The notes beneath the pieces are model-generated. The model saw nothing but the letters and a program-made list of their open reading frames with translations, made no database searches and was not told the DNA's origin. A stretch of 64,000 nucleotides of DNA. Source: Marthasterias glacialis (taxonomy: Eukaryota; Echinodermata; Asteroidea; Forcipulatida; Asteriidae). Of this stretch, positions 54,201-60,286 are shown in pieces. The DNA lies in NCBI GenBank assembly GCA_911728455.2, contig OU452229.1, forward strand, positions 19,410,754-19,474,753, given 5' to 3'. The translations under genes were made by a program, and so were the position numbers. Position 1 is the stretch's first letter. Every line of letters starts with the position of its first letter.

Positions 54201-56279
54201 ACAGCTGAATATTGCCTATACTTCTGTGTAGTATTAGCATTTCGTCAAGCCCTTCGTGGCTTAGACAGCTATGCAGCCGCAAAGACCAATACAAGTTAGT
54301 GCGCACCATCGAGTGGCAAAGCCACGAGGGCCTTTTCCAACTTGATTTTGCGGTTTTTGATGTTGAATTATTCATGAAGTTTCAAACAGAACAGCGCTGA
54401 AATGCTTGCCAATCACACTGTGGATGAGGTTAATGCGCGCTGACCCCATCGCTTCTGGTTGGCTGGGAATTTTGCTACCCTGTTAGGGTAGCAAAAATCG
54501 AGAAATAAAGAAAAACATTAGAATTTCCTGACAATTTGGAAAAGGCCCTCGTGGCTTCGCCACTCGTGCGCGCTGACTTGGTCTTCGCTGCAGTTGCTTC
54601 GCGGCTACACAGATGTCTAAGCCACGAAGGCCTTGGCGAAAGGCTAGTGTAGTATCTGATTATGATATGACTCACCTAGTATCAGTTTGGGGATTGTCAT
54701 GATGTTGGCTGAGTGAGCCACTTGATTCATGACTGGAAAACGAGGCTGTGTCATCGTCTAGCAGATCATCTGGTAGGGCAGTCGACAACAGCTCACGCAG
54801 CTGTACAAAAAAATCAAAACAAAGACTTGAGAAGTTTCAAATTTGTAAGCAAGACGGTTGTTTTAACCTGGGACAATATATATAGAGTCGCCTAGCACAT
54901 ACAGATAGCAAGCATCATTATCTACAGGTTTCCTCAGGCTTCCAAGCTACAGTGATTAAGTTCGCTTTTGGGGCATCCTTGATTTCATTTTCAGAAAATT
55001 AATAATACTAATAATAAATAATAATAATCCATACAGCTGCCTAGCACATTATCCATAGAGCTGCCAAGCACATAAGCTGAAATCTGCAAAGAACAAGTAG
55101 ATTACCAGACCGTATACCATGTACAGTACATGTACTGGTTGTGTTAATTATGCTTACAGCTTAAACTGTTAGATCATAACGAGGGAAAATGAAAATATTA
55201 CAAATATTATTATGTAAGGGCTGACCTTTACTCAATACAAGATTTTAATTTATTAAAGGAGTTGGTGGATGAAGGCTCAGCATACAATAGGCCAAGTGTG
55301 GATTTCTCAATGCGCCAGGGTTAGATTTCACAAAGTGCTAGAAATAGTCTTATCTCAAGTTAGGATGAGTAACTAGTCCTAACTTATAGGACTTGTCATC
55401 AGTTAGGACTAGTCCTAAGTTAGGACTAGTTTAGTGAAATCCACCCCCAGGAATGACATCCTTGTAAGGTAGCTTATTTTGAATTGCCACTGGTAGAATA
55501 TTACAAAGGCTGTTGGAGTATGAAGGCAAAGACCATGGCACCAGAGTACATGGTCTACATGGAATTCCTGGCCTCACTCTTGTTTTAAGTTTATATAAAC
55601 ATTGTGATACAATGAATAGAAAAATATTTAAGAACAAGTAAAAGAAAAATACAGTTGGGAGGTTGTTTTTTTTTAACTCCCCTACCCCCACCAAAAAACA
55701 AAACAAAACAACAACAACCCCAAAACAAACAAACAAAACAAACAACCCAACAACCCAACAAACAAACATACAAATAACCCCAAAACAAACATACAAATAA
55801 CCAAAAAACAAACAAACAAACAAACAACTCAACAAATAAAACAAACAAACAAACAACCTCCGTAAATTCTGATCATGCTGTGTAAAATATAATATTGTCA
55901 ATTAATTTACACGAGATTATAATGGCTCCTTTCAGAAAAAATAATTGATAAATGATCAGCGTAAGGAGCATGGTCACAGCTGAGAAAATAAGAAAATTCA
56001 TGTCTTGCCCTGTTCCTTCCACCATTCCATCCAGGGTACAGCAAATGAAGCTAAGGTTGCTTCCATCTTGGCCAGTTGCCAACAAGGATTTAAAACCGAT
56101 ACTTGTACTGGAATAATAGGCAAGGGTGCTCAATGGCACTGGTTTGCCTCCATGAGTCCTTTAATCTCACACTGATGACAAACATTATCCTGCACTCAAA
56201 TATTAGTCTAATAAATTAAACATACCTGGAAAAGTGCATTTTCAATATCTTTTAACTCTTGTAGCTCTACATCCCCCAT
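28717..56279 (-). CDS. CEP152: Centrosomal protein CEP152/Asterless, 26 coding exons (whole gene)
   Basis: Scaffold of the proximal centriole/PCM that recruits PLK4 and CPAP to start centriole duplication. Twenty-six coding exons join in consistent phase to about 1984 aa (human about 1654). Residues 27-35, LPDDLLDDD, match the acidic PLK4-binding N-terminus (human LPHDMLDDD). Residues 60-297 are low-complexity, rich in Gln, His, Asn and Pro, including a 29-residue repeat that can be lengthened by alternative donors. Residues from about 330 to 1400 are coiled coil, starting MAQLQILYKARGRELDHL (human IIQLQVLNKAKERQLENL). Residues about 1410-1480 hold YITTVKKIK and RRYYLQCLQQFLEED, a block conserved with human. 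The last exon is Ser-rich and disordered, ending QQDSGFVSPQV (human QQDSGFDSPFV as I recall). It is convergent with the ADAM10-like gene. Start: the first in-frame ATG after the exon 1 acceptor; any 5' UTR exons are unplaced. Confidence 0.93.
31079..31235 (-). CDS. CEP152: CEP152 exon 25
   Basis: Acceptor TGTTTACAG|TGGATG, donor CCACG|GTATGT. Encodes VMKERHSTTKKLRRYYLQCL then QQFLEED; human [27 protein letters not shown]. One of the strongest similarity blocks in the gene. Confidence 0.96.
31485..31593. mobile_element. Foldback element in CEP152 intron 25
   Basis: Inverted arms ATCACACTCGTG...GGAATACGGGAAAATATAGC and GCTATATTTTCCCGTATTCC...CACGAGTGTGAT-type complement, with a ~40-bp loop. 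The near-perfect pairing suggests recent insertion. Confidence 0.82.
31827..31980. mobile_element. Interspersed element, reverse copy of the 22640/32757 family
   Basis: GCGCCATTTTGG and CACAAAATGGTGAGCGTG correspond to the paired CCAAAATGG motifs of the relatives; flanked by AATAATC/GATTATT-like ends. Confidence 0.55.
32069..32150 (-). CDS. CEP152: CEP152 exon 24
   Basis: Acceptor TCCCCACAG|ACTAAT, donor AAAG|GTAGAC. Encodes MQELKAHYITTVKKIK, nearly identical in spacing to human LEELRGQYIKAVKKIK, thought to lie in the CEP63-interacting region. Confidence 0.94.
32297..32553 (-). mobile_element. tRNA-derived SINE, antisense
   Basis: Reverse complement of the 4976 family: GTAGGGACTGAAAAACCC, CCGGCGGGATTCGAACCG (B-box), ATACCACTATGCCAACCCGA (A-box side). 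In CEP152 intron 23. Confidence 0.75.
32757..32990. mobile_element. Interspersed element, relative of 22640-22930
   Basis: Shares ATATTGACCCCTGCTTGCAC, CAAAATGGTGCAACCAAGAT and GATGACGACGTCAGGTGAAT with the ADAM10 intron 8 copy. Confidence 0.65.
33182..33604 (-). CDS. CEP152: CEP152 exon 23 (long coiled coil)
   Basis: Acceptor CCATACAACAG|AACTG, donor TTCACAG|GTAAGA. 141 codons including CDAELRKTCDEILERKEQIW, KQKMEKEIESLKEQLQDADR and NAAVVEELEAKMEKMRKRHE; human KVVEELIEENNDMKNKL. Confidence 0.93.
33708..34063 (-). mobile_element. tRNA-derived SINE with TTA tail, antisense
   Basis: Begins TATTTATTATTATTAATTTC (tail), contains GTGTCTTGCTCAAGGACACA and GGATTTGAACCC (B-box), ends CTCGGCCGAGACACTC (A-box side). 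In CEP152 intron 22. Confidence 0.85.
34207..34362 (-). CDS. CEP152: CEP152 exon 22
   Basis: Acceptor TTGATTCAG|AGAAAG, donor TCTCAG|GTTAGT. 52 codons, HKMEETHKEALESLEAEAEA to IEEAVTAARDQWSQ; human has INEVLAAAKEDFMKQ at the equivalent place. Confidence 0.92.
34649..34765 (-). CDS. CEP152: CEP152 exon 21
   Basis: Acceptor ACTTACTAG|ATTG, donor CATCAG|GTCAGA. 39 codons: IESLAQKSREWQAKLDEML then VVNKAVQEAQEEWHQ. Confidence 0.9.
35170..35388 (-). CDS. CEP152: CEP152 exon 20
   Basis: Acceptor GTACCATCAG|AGAG, donor GACAAG|GTAAGA. Exactly 73 codons, coiled coil with VAEITKTLEAKHLSHITNLQ and KLCALQEAKKRLEREHHE. Confidence 0.92.
35449..35575. mobile_element. Short element, TAGACCTTATG family
   Basis: TAGACCTTATGCCTCTGACG through GTGCATACCCTCTATACC, matching 14126-14255 closely. 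In CEP152 intron 20. Confidence 0.75.
35846..35990 (+). mobile_element. tRNA-Asn-like SINE
   Basis: The head folds as a tRNA: acceptor GGCTGG/CCAGTC, D arm AGTTCAGTTGGTAGAG, anticodon loop ATGTTAA (GTT, Asn), T arm GCAGGTTCAAATCCCGC. A 3' tail shared with 1764-1915 shows it is a SINE rather than a working tRNA gene. Confidence 0.8.
36354..36478 (-). CDS. CEP152: CEP152 exon 19
   Basis: Acceptor GTTTAAG|ATGCAG, donor TCAAGG|GTAAGA. Encodes ADQRMEDAVSSARRHWTDER and VKQEWMQEHGEEE; joins exon 18 in phase 1 and exon 20 in phase 0. Confidence 0.88.
36981..37187 (-). CDS. CEP152: CEP152 exon 18
   Basis: Acceptor CTCCAACAG|CAATAG, donor GAAG|GTACAG. Contains AIEELEKKQQDHLNNRIKEL and KKAIEMAREQWTNE; human has a comparable VEIAVQNAHQRWLGE. 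Confidence 0.92.
37388..37953. mobile_element. Head-to-head inverted pair of tRNA-like SINEs
   Basis: The left arm starts GGATTCTAACTGCCGGGCAA and runs through AGTATTGAGTATACAGTGCT to 37545. The right arm (about 37775-37953) is the reverse complement, ending GAGGCAGTTAGAATCC. It includes the G run at 37446-37462. In CEP152 intron 17. Confidence 0.8.
38056..38182 (-). CDS. CEP152: CEP152 exon 17
   Basis: Acceptor CCTTATAAG|GTTGCC, donor AAAAG|GTGCAT, phase 1. Contains VEWSEMVRKEAMKSAL and DAEWQLKMEAELEQRK, part of a recurring Ala/Trp/Glu helix pattern also seen in exons 18, 19, 21 and 22. Confidence 0.92.
39066..39215 (-). CDS. CEP152: CEP152 exon 16
   Basis: Acceptor GTCTTACAG|GTTAAG, donor GAAAAG|GTAGGG. 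Exactly 50 codons of coiled coil, VKTEWRTQHDAALKEL to EENQLLLEEK. Confidence 0.9.
39520..39866. mobile_element. MITE with TTAACCCTCCTACT termini
   Basis: Starts TTAACCCTCCTACT and ends AGTAGGAGGGTTAA, 347 bp. TTAA plus CCCT/AGGG ends are typical of piggyBac-type non-autonomous elements. In CEP152 intron 15. Confidence 0.82.
40451..40586 (-). CDS. CEP152: CEP152 exon 15
   Basis: Acceptor TTGATTCAG|GACTG, donor GATGAG|GTCAGA. Encodes TDLEQAQKELDEVKGLYIDV then CEEKNKMEDAVTETL; human CYLEVCREKDNLELTLRKT. Confidence 0.94.
40719..40847 (-). CDS. CEP152: CEP152 exon 14
   Basis: Acceptor ATATCTCTAG|AGTT, donor CTCAG|GTACCA. Encodes VQRTCLQLHEDSSKNLREQM and KEAHQHQIQEL; human [20 protein letters not shown]. 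Confidence 0.92.
41358..41623 (-). CDS. CEP152: CEP152 exon 13
   Basis: Acceptor CATACTCAG|GTGAG, donor GATAG|GTAAGA, phase 2. Coiled coil with LKELNSDLKRQMAEMVADWD then TDKKIDLDR; human NQDLCNQMRQMVQDFDHDK. Confidence 0.94.
41735..41965. mobile_element. Diverged tRNA-like SINE
   Basis: Contains TACTGAGTATACAGTGATTA, CACACATCAGTGTAAAGGTA and AGCCCCGATGCAATTATT, recognisable as the family at 50425 and 53948, plus an inverted partial copy at its left (GATAAGCACTGCATATCTCA). Confidence 0.6.
42003..42422 (-). mobile_element. tRNA-derived SINE with TTA tail, antisense, near full length
   Basis: Tail TATTATTATG at left, shared body GTTTTGAAGTATGAGACC and CAGTGCACTGGGTTCTTTTA, then AAGTGTCTTGCTTAAGGACA, B-box GGGACTCGAACCC and A-box side CCGCTCAGCCACGACA. 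In CEP152 intron 12. Confidence 0.85.
42564..42768 (-). CDS. CEP152: CEP152 exon 12
   Basis: Acceptor CTTCATCAG|GCCC, donor ACTGAG|GTAAAC. Encodes MSPDDLIRGLRKELERSF and SQVARLQSDLKASKAEIQTM; human [20 protein letters not shown]. Confidence 0.93.
43123..43268. mobile_element. Foldback MITE with TAGGTGGCAGCAGAC arms
   Basis: Left arm GGGACTCTAGGTGGCAGCAG and right arm CTGCTGCCACCTAGAGTTCC are almost perfect complements around ~90 bp. The AGGTGGCAG core resembles half of a CTCF site. Inserted beside MITE A copy 5. Confidence 0.82.
43283..43632 (+). mobile_element. MITE family A, copy 5
   Basis: TIRs AAGCCCAGCTCAACATTGG and CCAATGTTGAGCTGGGGCTT; same orientation as copy 1. In CEP152 intron 11, directly beside the 43123-43268 foldback. 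Confidence 0.87.
43736..43893 (-). CDS. CEP152: CEP152 exon 11
   Basis: Acceptor TGGAATGAAG|GAGGAG, donor AAACG|GTACAA, phase 2. Encodes EELSELKEQLQMYESAMELG, matching human [20 protein letters not shown], and KSDWKTPQIK (human KKVNWKKSK). Confidence 0.94.
43921..44150 (-). mobile_element. tRNA-like SINE, antisense
   Basis: GTTAGTTTTTTGCATCAGGG, ACCCATACACCGATGTGTGT, GTGGGATTCGAACCCACGAC (B-box), then CTAGACTACCGAGGTTGCCC. Shares all parts with 37388-37953 and 53948-54150. In CEP152 intron 10. Confidence 0.8.
45232..45323 (-). CDS. CEP152: CEP152 exon 10
   Basis: Acceptor GTTGACTCAG|GATC, donor TTACAG|GTATGA. Encodes SLQEVTLLRVQLQQVEAGR and MTAALQ; human SVQEVAQLQFQLQQAQKAH ... MNKALQ. Confidence 0.94.
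45373..45565. mobile_element. MITE, CCAAATTTCATAGAGCTGCTTAA family
   Basis: Left GCCAAATTTCAAACAGTTTC and right CAGCTCTATGAAATTTGGCC form inverted termini; the interior has several TGCTTA/TAAGCA pairs. In CEP152 intron 9; relative at 62548-62769. Confidence 0.7.
46137..46284 (-). CDS. CEP152: CEP152 exon 9
   Basis: Acceptor GATTCCATAG|TGTAA, donor GACAG|GTAGGA, phase 1. Contains INTLTKQLQQSQKQCRDLLE; human INKLTRSLEESQKQCAHLL. Confidence 0.93.
46829..47029 (-). CDS. CEP152: CEP152 exon 8
   Basis: Acceptor TTTCTCACAG|GTAGAG, donor GATAAG|GTTAGT. Exactly 67 codons: EEKLQSTEAAIESLAGQL, KAREQQDGLLKNLQQRYEQE; human has [20 protein letters not shown]. Confidence 0.95.
47511..47730. mobile_element. 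MITE with TTAACCCTTACAG termini
   Basis: Starts TTAACCCTTACAGTCCC and ends CTAGTCTGTAAGGGTTAA, 220 bp. Same TTAA-CCCT end type as 39520-39866. In CEP152 intron 7. Confidence 0.82.
47932..48071 (-). CDS. CEP152: CEP152 exon 7
   Basis: Acceptor TATCCAAG|GTGAG, donor CTTCAG|GTCAGA, phase 0. Coiled coil with SAHVQIQALNAAKLQ, like human TQIQALKVNEEQ. Confidence 0.92.
49176..49331 (-). CDS. CEP152: CEP152 exon 6 (start of coiled coil)
   Basis: Acceptor TTTGTAG|GTGGTG, donor CAAG|GTAAAC. Encodes MAQLQILYKARGRELDHL and ERRILNHQLALAQ, the best match to human CEP152 in the N-terminal half. Confidence 0.95.
49614..49762 (-). CDS. CEP152: CEP152 exon 5
   Basis: Acceptor CTCACACAG|GGTTC, donor GTTG|GTGAGT, phase 1. 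Ends GDPLQKQFLGVG, matching human GLQQQFLGAN just before the coiled coil. Confidence 0.9.
50425..50720 (+). mobile_element. tRNA-like SINE fragments, tandem
   Basis: Two segments of the family, each with GGACTCGGGAAAGTACT or a close variant and GAGTATACAGTGCTTAAT; the second follows CTGCCGGGCAATCTCGGTAG. In CEP152 intron 4. Confidence 0.7.
50814..51370 (-). CDS. CEP152: CEP152 exon 4 (Asn/Gln/Gly-rich N-terminal region)
   Basis: Acceptor TTGCTTGCAG|CACTAC, donor ATCAG|GTAGAT, phase 2. Residues 112-297, low complexity with repeated MNGY, many Gln, His and Tyr, ending HGIEPSSI. Comparable in composition to the poorly conserved human N-terminal region. Confidence 0.85.
51597..52336 (-). repeat. 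87-bp tandem repeat carrying a splice donor in every unit
   Basis: CAG|GTGAGTTGTT recurs with the last exonic base at 52336, 52249, 52162, 52075, 51988 and 51901, exactly 87 bases apart. Degenerate units follow at 51771, 51686 and 51602 (spacings 130, 85, 84). Each intact unit reads CSTPNGYSNPPPLKTPG then PSHHHQANQQV in the CEP152 frame. The frame stays open past the sixth donor to a stop at 51739. Confidence 0.92.
51739..52335 (-). CDS. CEP152: Open in-frame extension of CEP152 exon 3
   Basis: From the first donor the frame continues 198 codons through five complete 29-residue Pro/His units and part of a sixth before a stop. Using donors 2-6 would add 29, 58, 87, 116 or 145 residues, all phase 0 to exon 4. 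Full read-through would truncate the protein, so the terminal part is probably not coding. Confidence 0.4.
   Translation of the reverse strand: MSCSTPNGYSNPPPLKTPGPSHHHQANQQVSCSTPNGYSNPPPLKTPGPSHHHQANQQVSCSTPNGYSNPPPLKTLGPSHHHQANQQVSCSTPTGYSNPPPLKTPGPSHHHQANQQVSCSTPNGYSNPPPLKTLVPSHYHQANQQVSCSTPTGYSNPSNNHQKASYQVGTVTHPRTHLPQQSALSQPSGELFNTHLVQ
52336..52489 (-). CDS. CEP152: CEP152 exon 3, minimal form ending at donor 1
   Basis: Acceptor ATCGCCATCAAG|CCCTG. Encodes PDPWNHLRQKLPAHHRL then the first copy of YSNPPPLKTPGPSHHHQANQQ (20-residue core YSNPPPLKTPGPSHHHQANQ). Donor CAACAG|GTGAGT at 52336/52335. PDPWNH recalls human SDPQWNHF. In-frame read-through into the tandem array extends this exon by 29 codons per unit. 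Confidence 0.78.
53948..54150 (+). mobile_element. tRNA-like SINE
   Basis: GCCAGGCAATCTCGGTAATC, GTGGGTTCGAATCCCACCCG (B-box), GGACTCGGGGAAGTACCAAG, GTGCTTAACATCGGCGTATG. In CEP152 intron 2. Confidence 0.8.
54234..54646. mobile_element. Foldback element in CEP152 intron 2
   Basis: Left TAGCATTTCGTCAAGCCCTT then CGTGGCTTAGACAGCTATG. Right CATCTGTGT-type complement, AGATGTCTAAGCCACGAAGG, ends CGAAAGGCTA. A second inner pair (GGCAAAGCCACGAGGGCC / GGCCCTCGTGGCTTCGCC) is nested inside. Confidence 0.78.
54676..54800 (-). CDS. CEP152: CEP152 exon 2 (acidic PLK4-binding motif)
   Basis: Acceptor TTTTGTACAG|CTGCG, donor ACTAG|GTGAGT. Encodes LRELLSTALPDDLLDDDTAS then a Ser/His/Asp-rich stretch. The LPDDLLDDD acidic motif is the human PLK4-contacting region by alignment. 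Confidence 0.88.
55323..55443. mobile_element. Foldback element built on AGTCCTAACTTAGGACTAG
   Basis: Begins TTTCACAAAGTGCTAG and ends CTAGTTTAGTGAAATCCA, with repeated GACTAGTCCTAAGTTAGGAC inside. In CEP152 intron 1. Confidence 0.75.
55662..55862. repeat. A/C-rich low-complexity tract, (CAAA)n type
   Basis: About 200 bases of AACAAACAAACAAAC-type sequence with AACCC interruptions, in CEP152 intron 1. Open frames on the opposite strand here (Phe/Val/Cys-rich) are artefacts of composition. Confidence 0.85.
56226..56279 (-). CDS. CEP152: CEP152 exon 1 (start codon)
   Basis: The exon begins at 56283 after GTTTTTAG and the ATG is at 56279. It encodes MGDVELQELKDIENALFQ; donor CCAG|GTATGT, phase 0. 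Leu/Glu-rich like the human ELQQLL start. The short exon makes the exact start moderately certain. Confidence 0.72.
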
Positions 56280-59200
56280 TGAACTAAAAACATCATTCCT
56301 TTTTTAAAAGACAAATGAAGTTTTCTTTCACATTCCTGGAAGCTGATGAACACAACGTCTTTAAGTTTCTGAAGTTGCTGTAAATTGCTTTAGCGAAAAG
56401 TCACATCTGTGCTCATAAAGTATTTCTGGTGTAGCAGATAAGCATTTCATTTATACTCCATGATTACTCAGAAAAAGGAAACAAATAGTTCCAAGTACTG
56501 CTCCCTTGAATTACTGGTTATAATGGGACGACATCAACAAAATGTGACGATCCACTCCAAGATGTGTTTTGATATCATATTACAGAAAGGCTTGCCGAGT
56601 GGAATCTATGTCCAAAATGTAAAGCATAAAAATATGCTATCACTATTCCTGATTAAAATCTGCACAATGGAAGAAAATATGTGCAAGATGTAGTGAATTA
56701 TTAATATGAGTCCATCCAGTCTGTGTAGTTCATGTAGGAAAGACACCTAGTATGAATCTGTTGCCATCTGGTGAACAACTATGCAAATCAGATCTCAATC
56801 CATGGATGGCGATTTGTCTGTCTCTCTTTGGCCTGATGTCATTTGATGACGGCCGGGCTATCTTTCTTGATTGCTTGTGATGTACTCTCAGGTGTTCCAC
56901 GTGAGCTTTGATTACATCAGTGTTCCTGCTCATAAATCCTTATATCTTTCATTCCTAAGTGGACGACAACAAAATGGAAAGATGCTGTACTGATATCCAG
57001 ATGGGTTGCCACGGTAATTGAGCCAAAAACTGCTTACTGGGCTGATTCTCTTCTGGGGAAAATAATTGTTTGTCCTGAGTTTGTGTTGAAATTGTCAATA
57101 TCTCTTGGCTTGTATTATTCATACCTGCAATACAAAATAAAAAATATTAATCTTTCAGTATTTGGAAACTAAAATCTAAAACACAAAGTTTATCTTTTTC
57201 AGGGGATAATTTAACTACGGTTACTTTGAAGTCCTTTTATCAGAAATTTAAACATTAAACCACTGAACTTCAGTAATAATTCAAGTAGGTAATAATAGTT
57301 TCTGGTTTTAATTTGTTCCAACTTGTTTCTTTATTAACAAGACAAAAAAAAAGAAGCTACCCATATAACGAAAAAACTTTGAAAATCTTAATCCTAATTT
57401 CCTACAAGTGACTTGAGAATTTTATTTAATGCAGGTACTTCCTTAAGCATTAGCATATTTGTTTTGGAAGGCTACATTTAAAAACAAAAATAATCAAATG
57501 AACTTCCTTTCCCCACCCTACCCCTAAAAAAAAAAATGCAACAAAACAAAACTAAAACCTGACAATCATTCTAAAGACTACCCTGTAATAATACATGATA
57601 ATGGTTCCCTCTTGTTTTGTTTACACAGTTTTTATACAGCAATTGGACTAAAGAACATTTTTTTTCTGATATAAAGATGTCTATATTTACTAATTAAAGT
57701 TTGCAGAATGAAATCCATATATTCAATTCTGATAATTACTGTGTAAAAATGAGTCTTCAATGAGTGTCCTGAATTTGCACGTTCCTTTAAAAGTAGGAAA
57801 TATTAATACAATAAATCAAAAGTTCACAACTCCACAGTAATGAATACGCTATGACTATTAAAGCAAGACAAATACAAGCCAACTCATTTGGGAATATCGC
57901 ATGTGGAATCTCAAGCAGGAAACTGAAGTAGTGATGAGTGTACAGCACAATCCATACACACGTGAGCATGCAATGATCAACCCAGTCAGATCTTTCACTG
58001 TTAATTTCAAACTTCCTGCAAACGGTTTCAAATCCAGTCCAGCTTCTCATTTCCAGCTGTCATACACACTGCAGGCTCTCTTTTACTCAATGGGTAAGCC
58101 ATTAATTATGCTTATGACTTAAACAAAAGCTGCCTGGAATGCAATAGTAATCGTAAACTTATCACACTATACGTAGATATTCCTTAAGAATACAGCTTGA
58201 CATAAGCCTAACATTTCCATTACATTTGTCTGAAATTGTTTTTAGTTATTAGGAAACTATCATAAATATATATAAATTTTACTAAAAGTTAGCTGCTGTT
58301 AGGCCTAATGGTTCCACGGATAAATTTTTTATGGTGGTTTTATTGCATGCTTGCAGTAAACATGCATAACTTAAATGTAGAGGAGAGGCTTAAAATATAT
58401 TACTTTAATGAGTTCATTTATGCAAAGGAAACCTTTGTGAAAATACTAATAATTGTTCAGTCCACACTGCCAGACATTCCAGACGTGGATCAGATGTGTA
58501 GTCAATTTTCACCCAACAGGAAACAAACACAAATGCGATTGTCAAGTTTATTAACAGTAAAACCATACCAGTTGTAGTGAACAATATAGAACTGACACGA
58601 AACCACAGTTTGTCAATTTAAAGGAAAGTACATATTTCAAAAAAGTACTTTCAATTTTGAAAGAGTATATTTCTCGATCTCTACCCTTCCGTTTGCTTTC
58701 AGATAAACTGCATGTAAATAGACCGCAGAACAATGCTTCTAAAAATCCCATTCATTTCATTTTCCTGCCACAGATTTAAAATATTTGTTTTAACCAAAAT
58801 TTGAGAGTAATTGGCTATTTATTTTTAATAATGCGCAAAAAAACAACATTTAAGACTGTTGTTTGCTGTTTCTTAAAATGCTATAAATAAAATAGGCTGT
58901 AATTTCAAAGGATCTTATGTTTGAGAATTTCTATCACTTGATCCTTACAAACTTTGCATTTTCAGAAATTGTTAAAGCTTTTGAACTAACTTAAGCCTAA
59001 ATAATTTCAAAATCAAAATGGAATACATGTAGATGTTTAACCCATTTAATCCTTCACAAAATGATATTTTGGATTTGACTGCTTAAAAGTAAAAAAAAAC
59101 CACTCACCTTTAAAATGTATTTTTTTGTGCCATGCACTCATCCATCTCAAACTGACAACTGAAGTAAACTTTTTGGCGCTCCATGTGTGCTCATCACTGG

Positions 59201-60122
59201 GATTATGTAAGCTCCAGTGAACCCCAAAGATCAGGGTCCTCTTTACTGACGTCCATGCCTGGATGACGTTCACAAGAACCAGGGGTCCATTGTACCACAC
59301 AATCCATCCCATCAACCCAGACCAACACAAAAGGCAGTGAATATACAGAAGGAGGCTCTAAGTACACAGTCATTGATGTGGACAAAGAGAGTGTTTGGGT
59401 TTGGCTGTATCAAAGCTGGACTTGTTTCTAATAACTTGTTGGGAAGATCTATAAATCGACTGGGATCCAGTCAGCAAAGCCTACATTGATATGATTGGGT
59501 TGCATCGAAATTACCATGGTCGACACTTGAGAAGACCATTATGTACACTAGAAAAACTCTAGATGTGGAAAGTTTGTGGAAAGTGGATATTGAATTAACT
59601 TTTTCGGTACCAGAGAATTAGCTCCACACTCCCTACTCATTATTGGTTGCACTGTGAGTGAAAACATGATAGCTTGAATCTTGGAGGAAAGACTTGCTGC
59701 CAATGCATGAATACCACAAATTCTTCAACATTGAATAGGACTAAGAGATTAGGACATTCCTTCTTTAGATGGGCATGGCTCAGGGAAATCAGTCTAATTA
59801 CTGGCTTTCATTTTATTCATACTGGGATAATAATGCAATCAGCTTGTGTGCTCTAATGAGTTTGACAACAGTTCTTGAGGTACTTCATCCAAGAACAAAC
59901 TACATTGTACTAGATGGGGGGAGTGGATGTCTAACGTTATCCCTTTTCATACTGCAGAAACAATTCCCAGGAAAGAAACTCCCAGGAAACAAAACTCCAG
60001 ACAATTCCTTGTGAATTTGACCCCCCCCCCCCGCCCCTTCATACTCATTTCCCACTGGCAGAACTCACCCTTAAAACTAGCCTGGCGTACATTGTCTAGT
60101 TAAATCTGCTATGGGCTAGTAT

Positions 60123-60286
60123 ACAAATATTGACTGCTTCGAGTGGCGTAGTAAAACTAGTCACTCGAGGTGATCCCCGGCGCAGCCTATCTTCCCGAGG
60201 CGGAGCCGAGGGAAGATAGGCGGCTCCGGGGATCACCGAGAGTGACTAGTTTTACTACGCCACGAGATAAAGCAGTCAATATTTGT
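60123..60286. mobile_element. Near-perfect 164-bp palindrome
   Basis: ACAAATATTGACTGCTTCGA at left and AAGCAGTCAATATTTGT at right, with complementary interior blocks GTAGTAAAACTAGTCACTC and GTGACTAGTTTTACTACGCC. GC-rich core GGAGCCGAGGGAAGATAGG pairs with CCTATCTTCCC. Confidence 0.88.

Larger units (their letters stand above)
52490..54675 (-). other. CEP152: CEP152 intron 2
   Basis: Contains the SINE at 53948, the foldback at 54234, and a GAAA-rich run near 53010. No coding exon recognised. Confidence 0.7.

Noticed and set aside
55431-55901. 156-aa open frame rich in Phe, Val, Leu and Cys on the - strand
   Set aside because: It is the reverse of a (CAAA)n low-complexity tract; composition alone explains it, and it looks like no protein family.
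59046-59385. 94-aa - strand open frame upstream of CEP152
   Set aside because: No family resemblance; kept only as a possible untranslated exon because of its GTGAGT donor.
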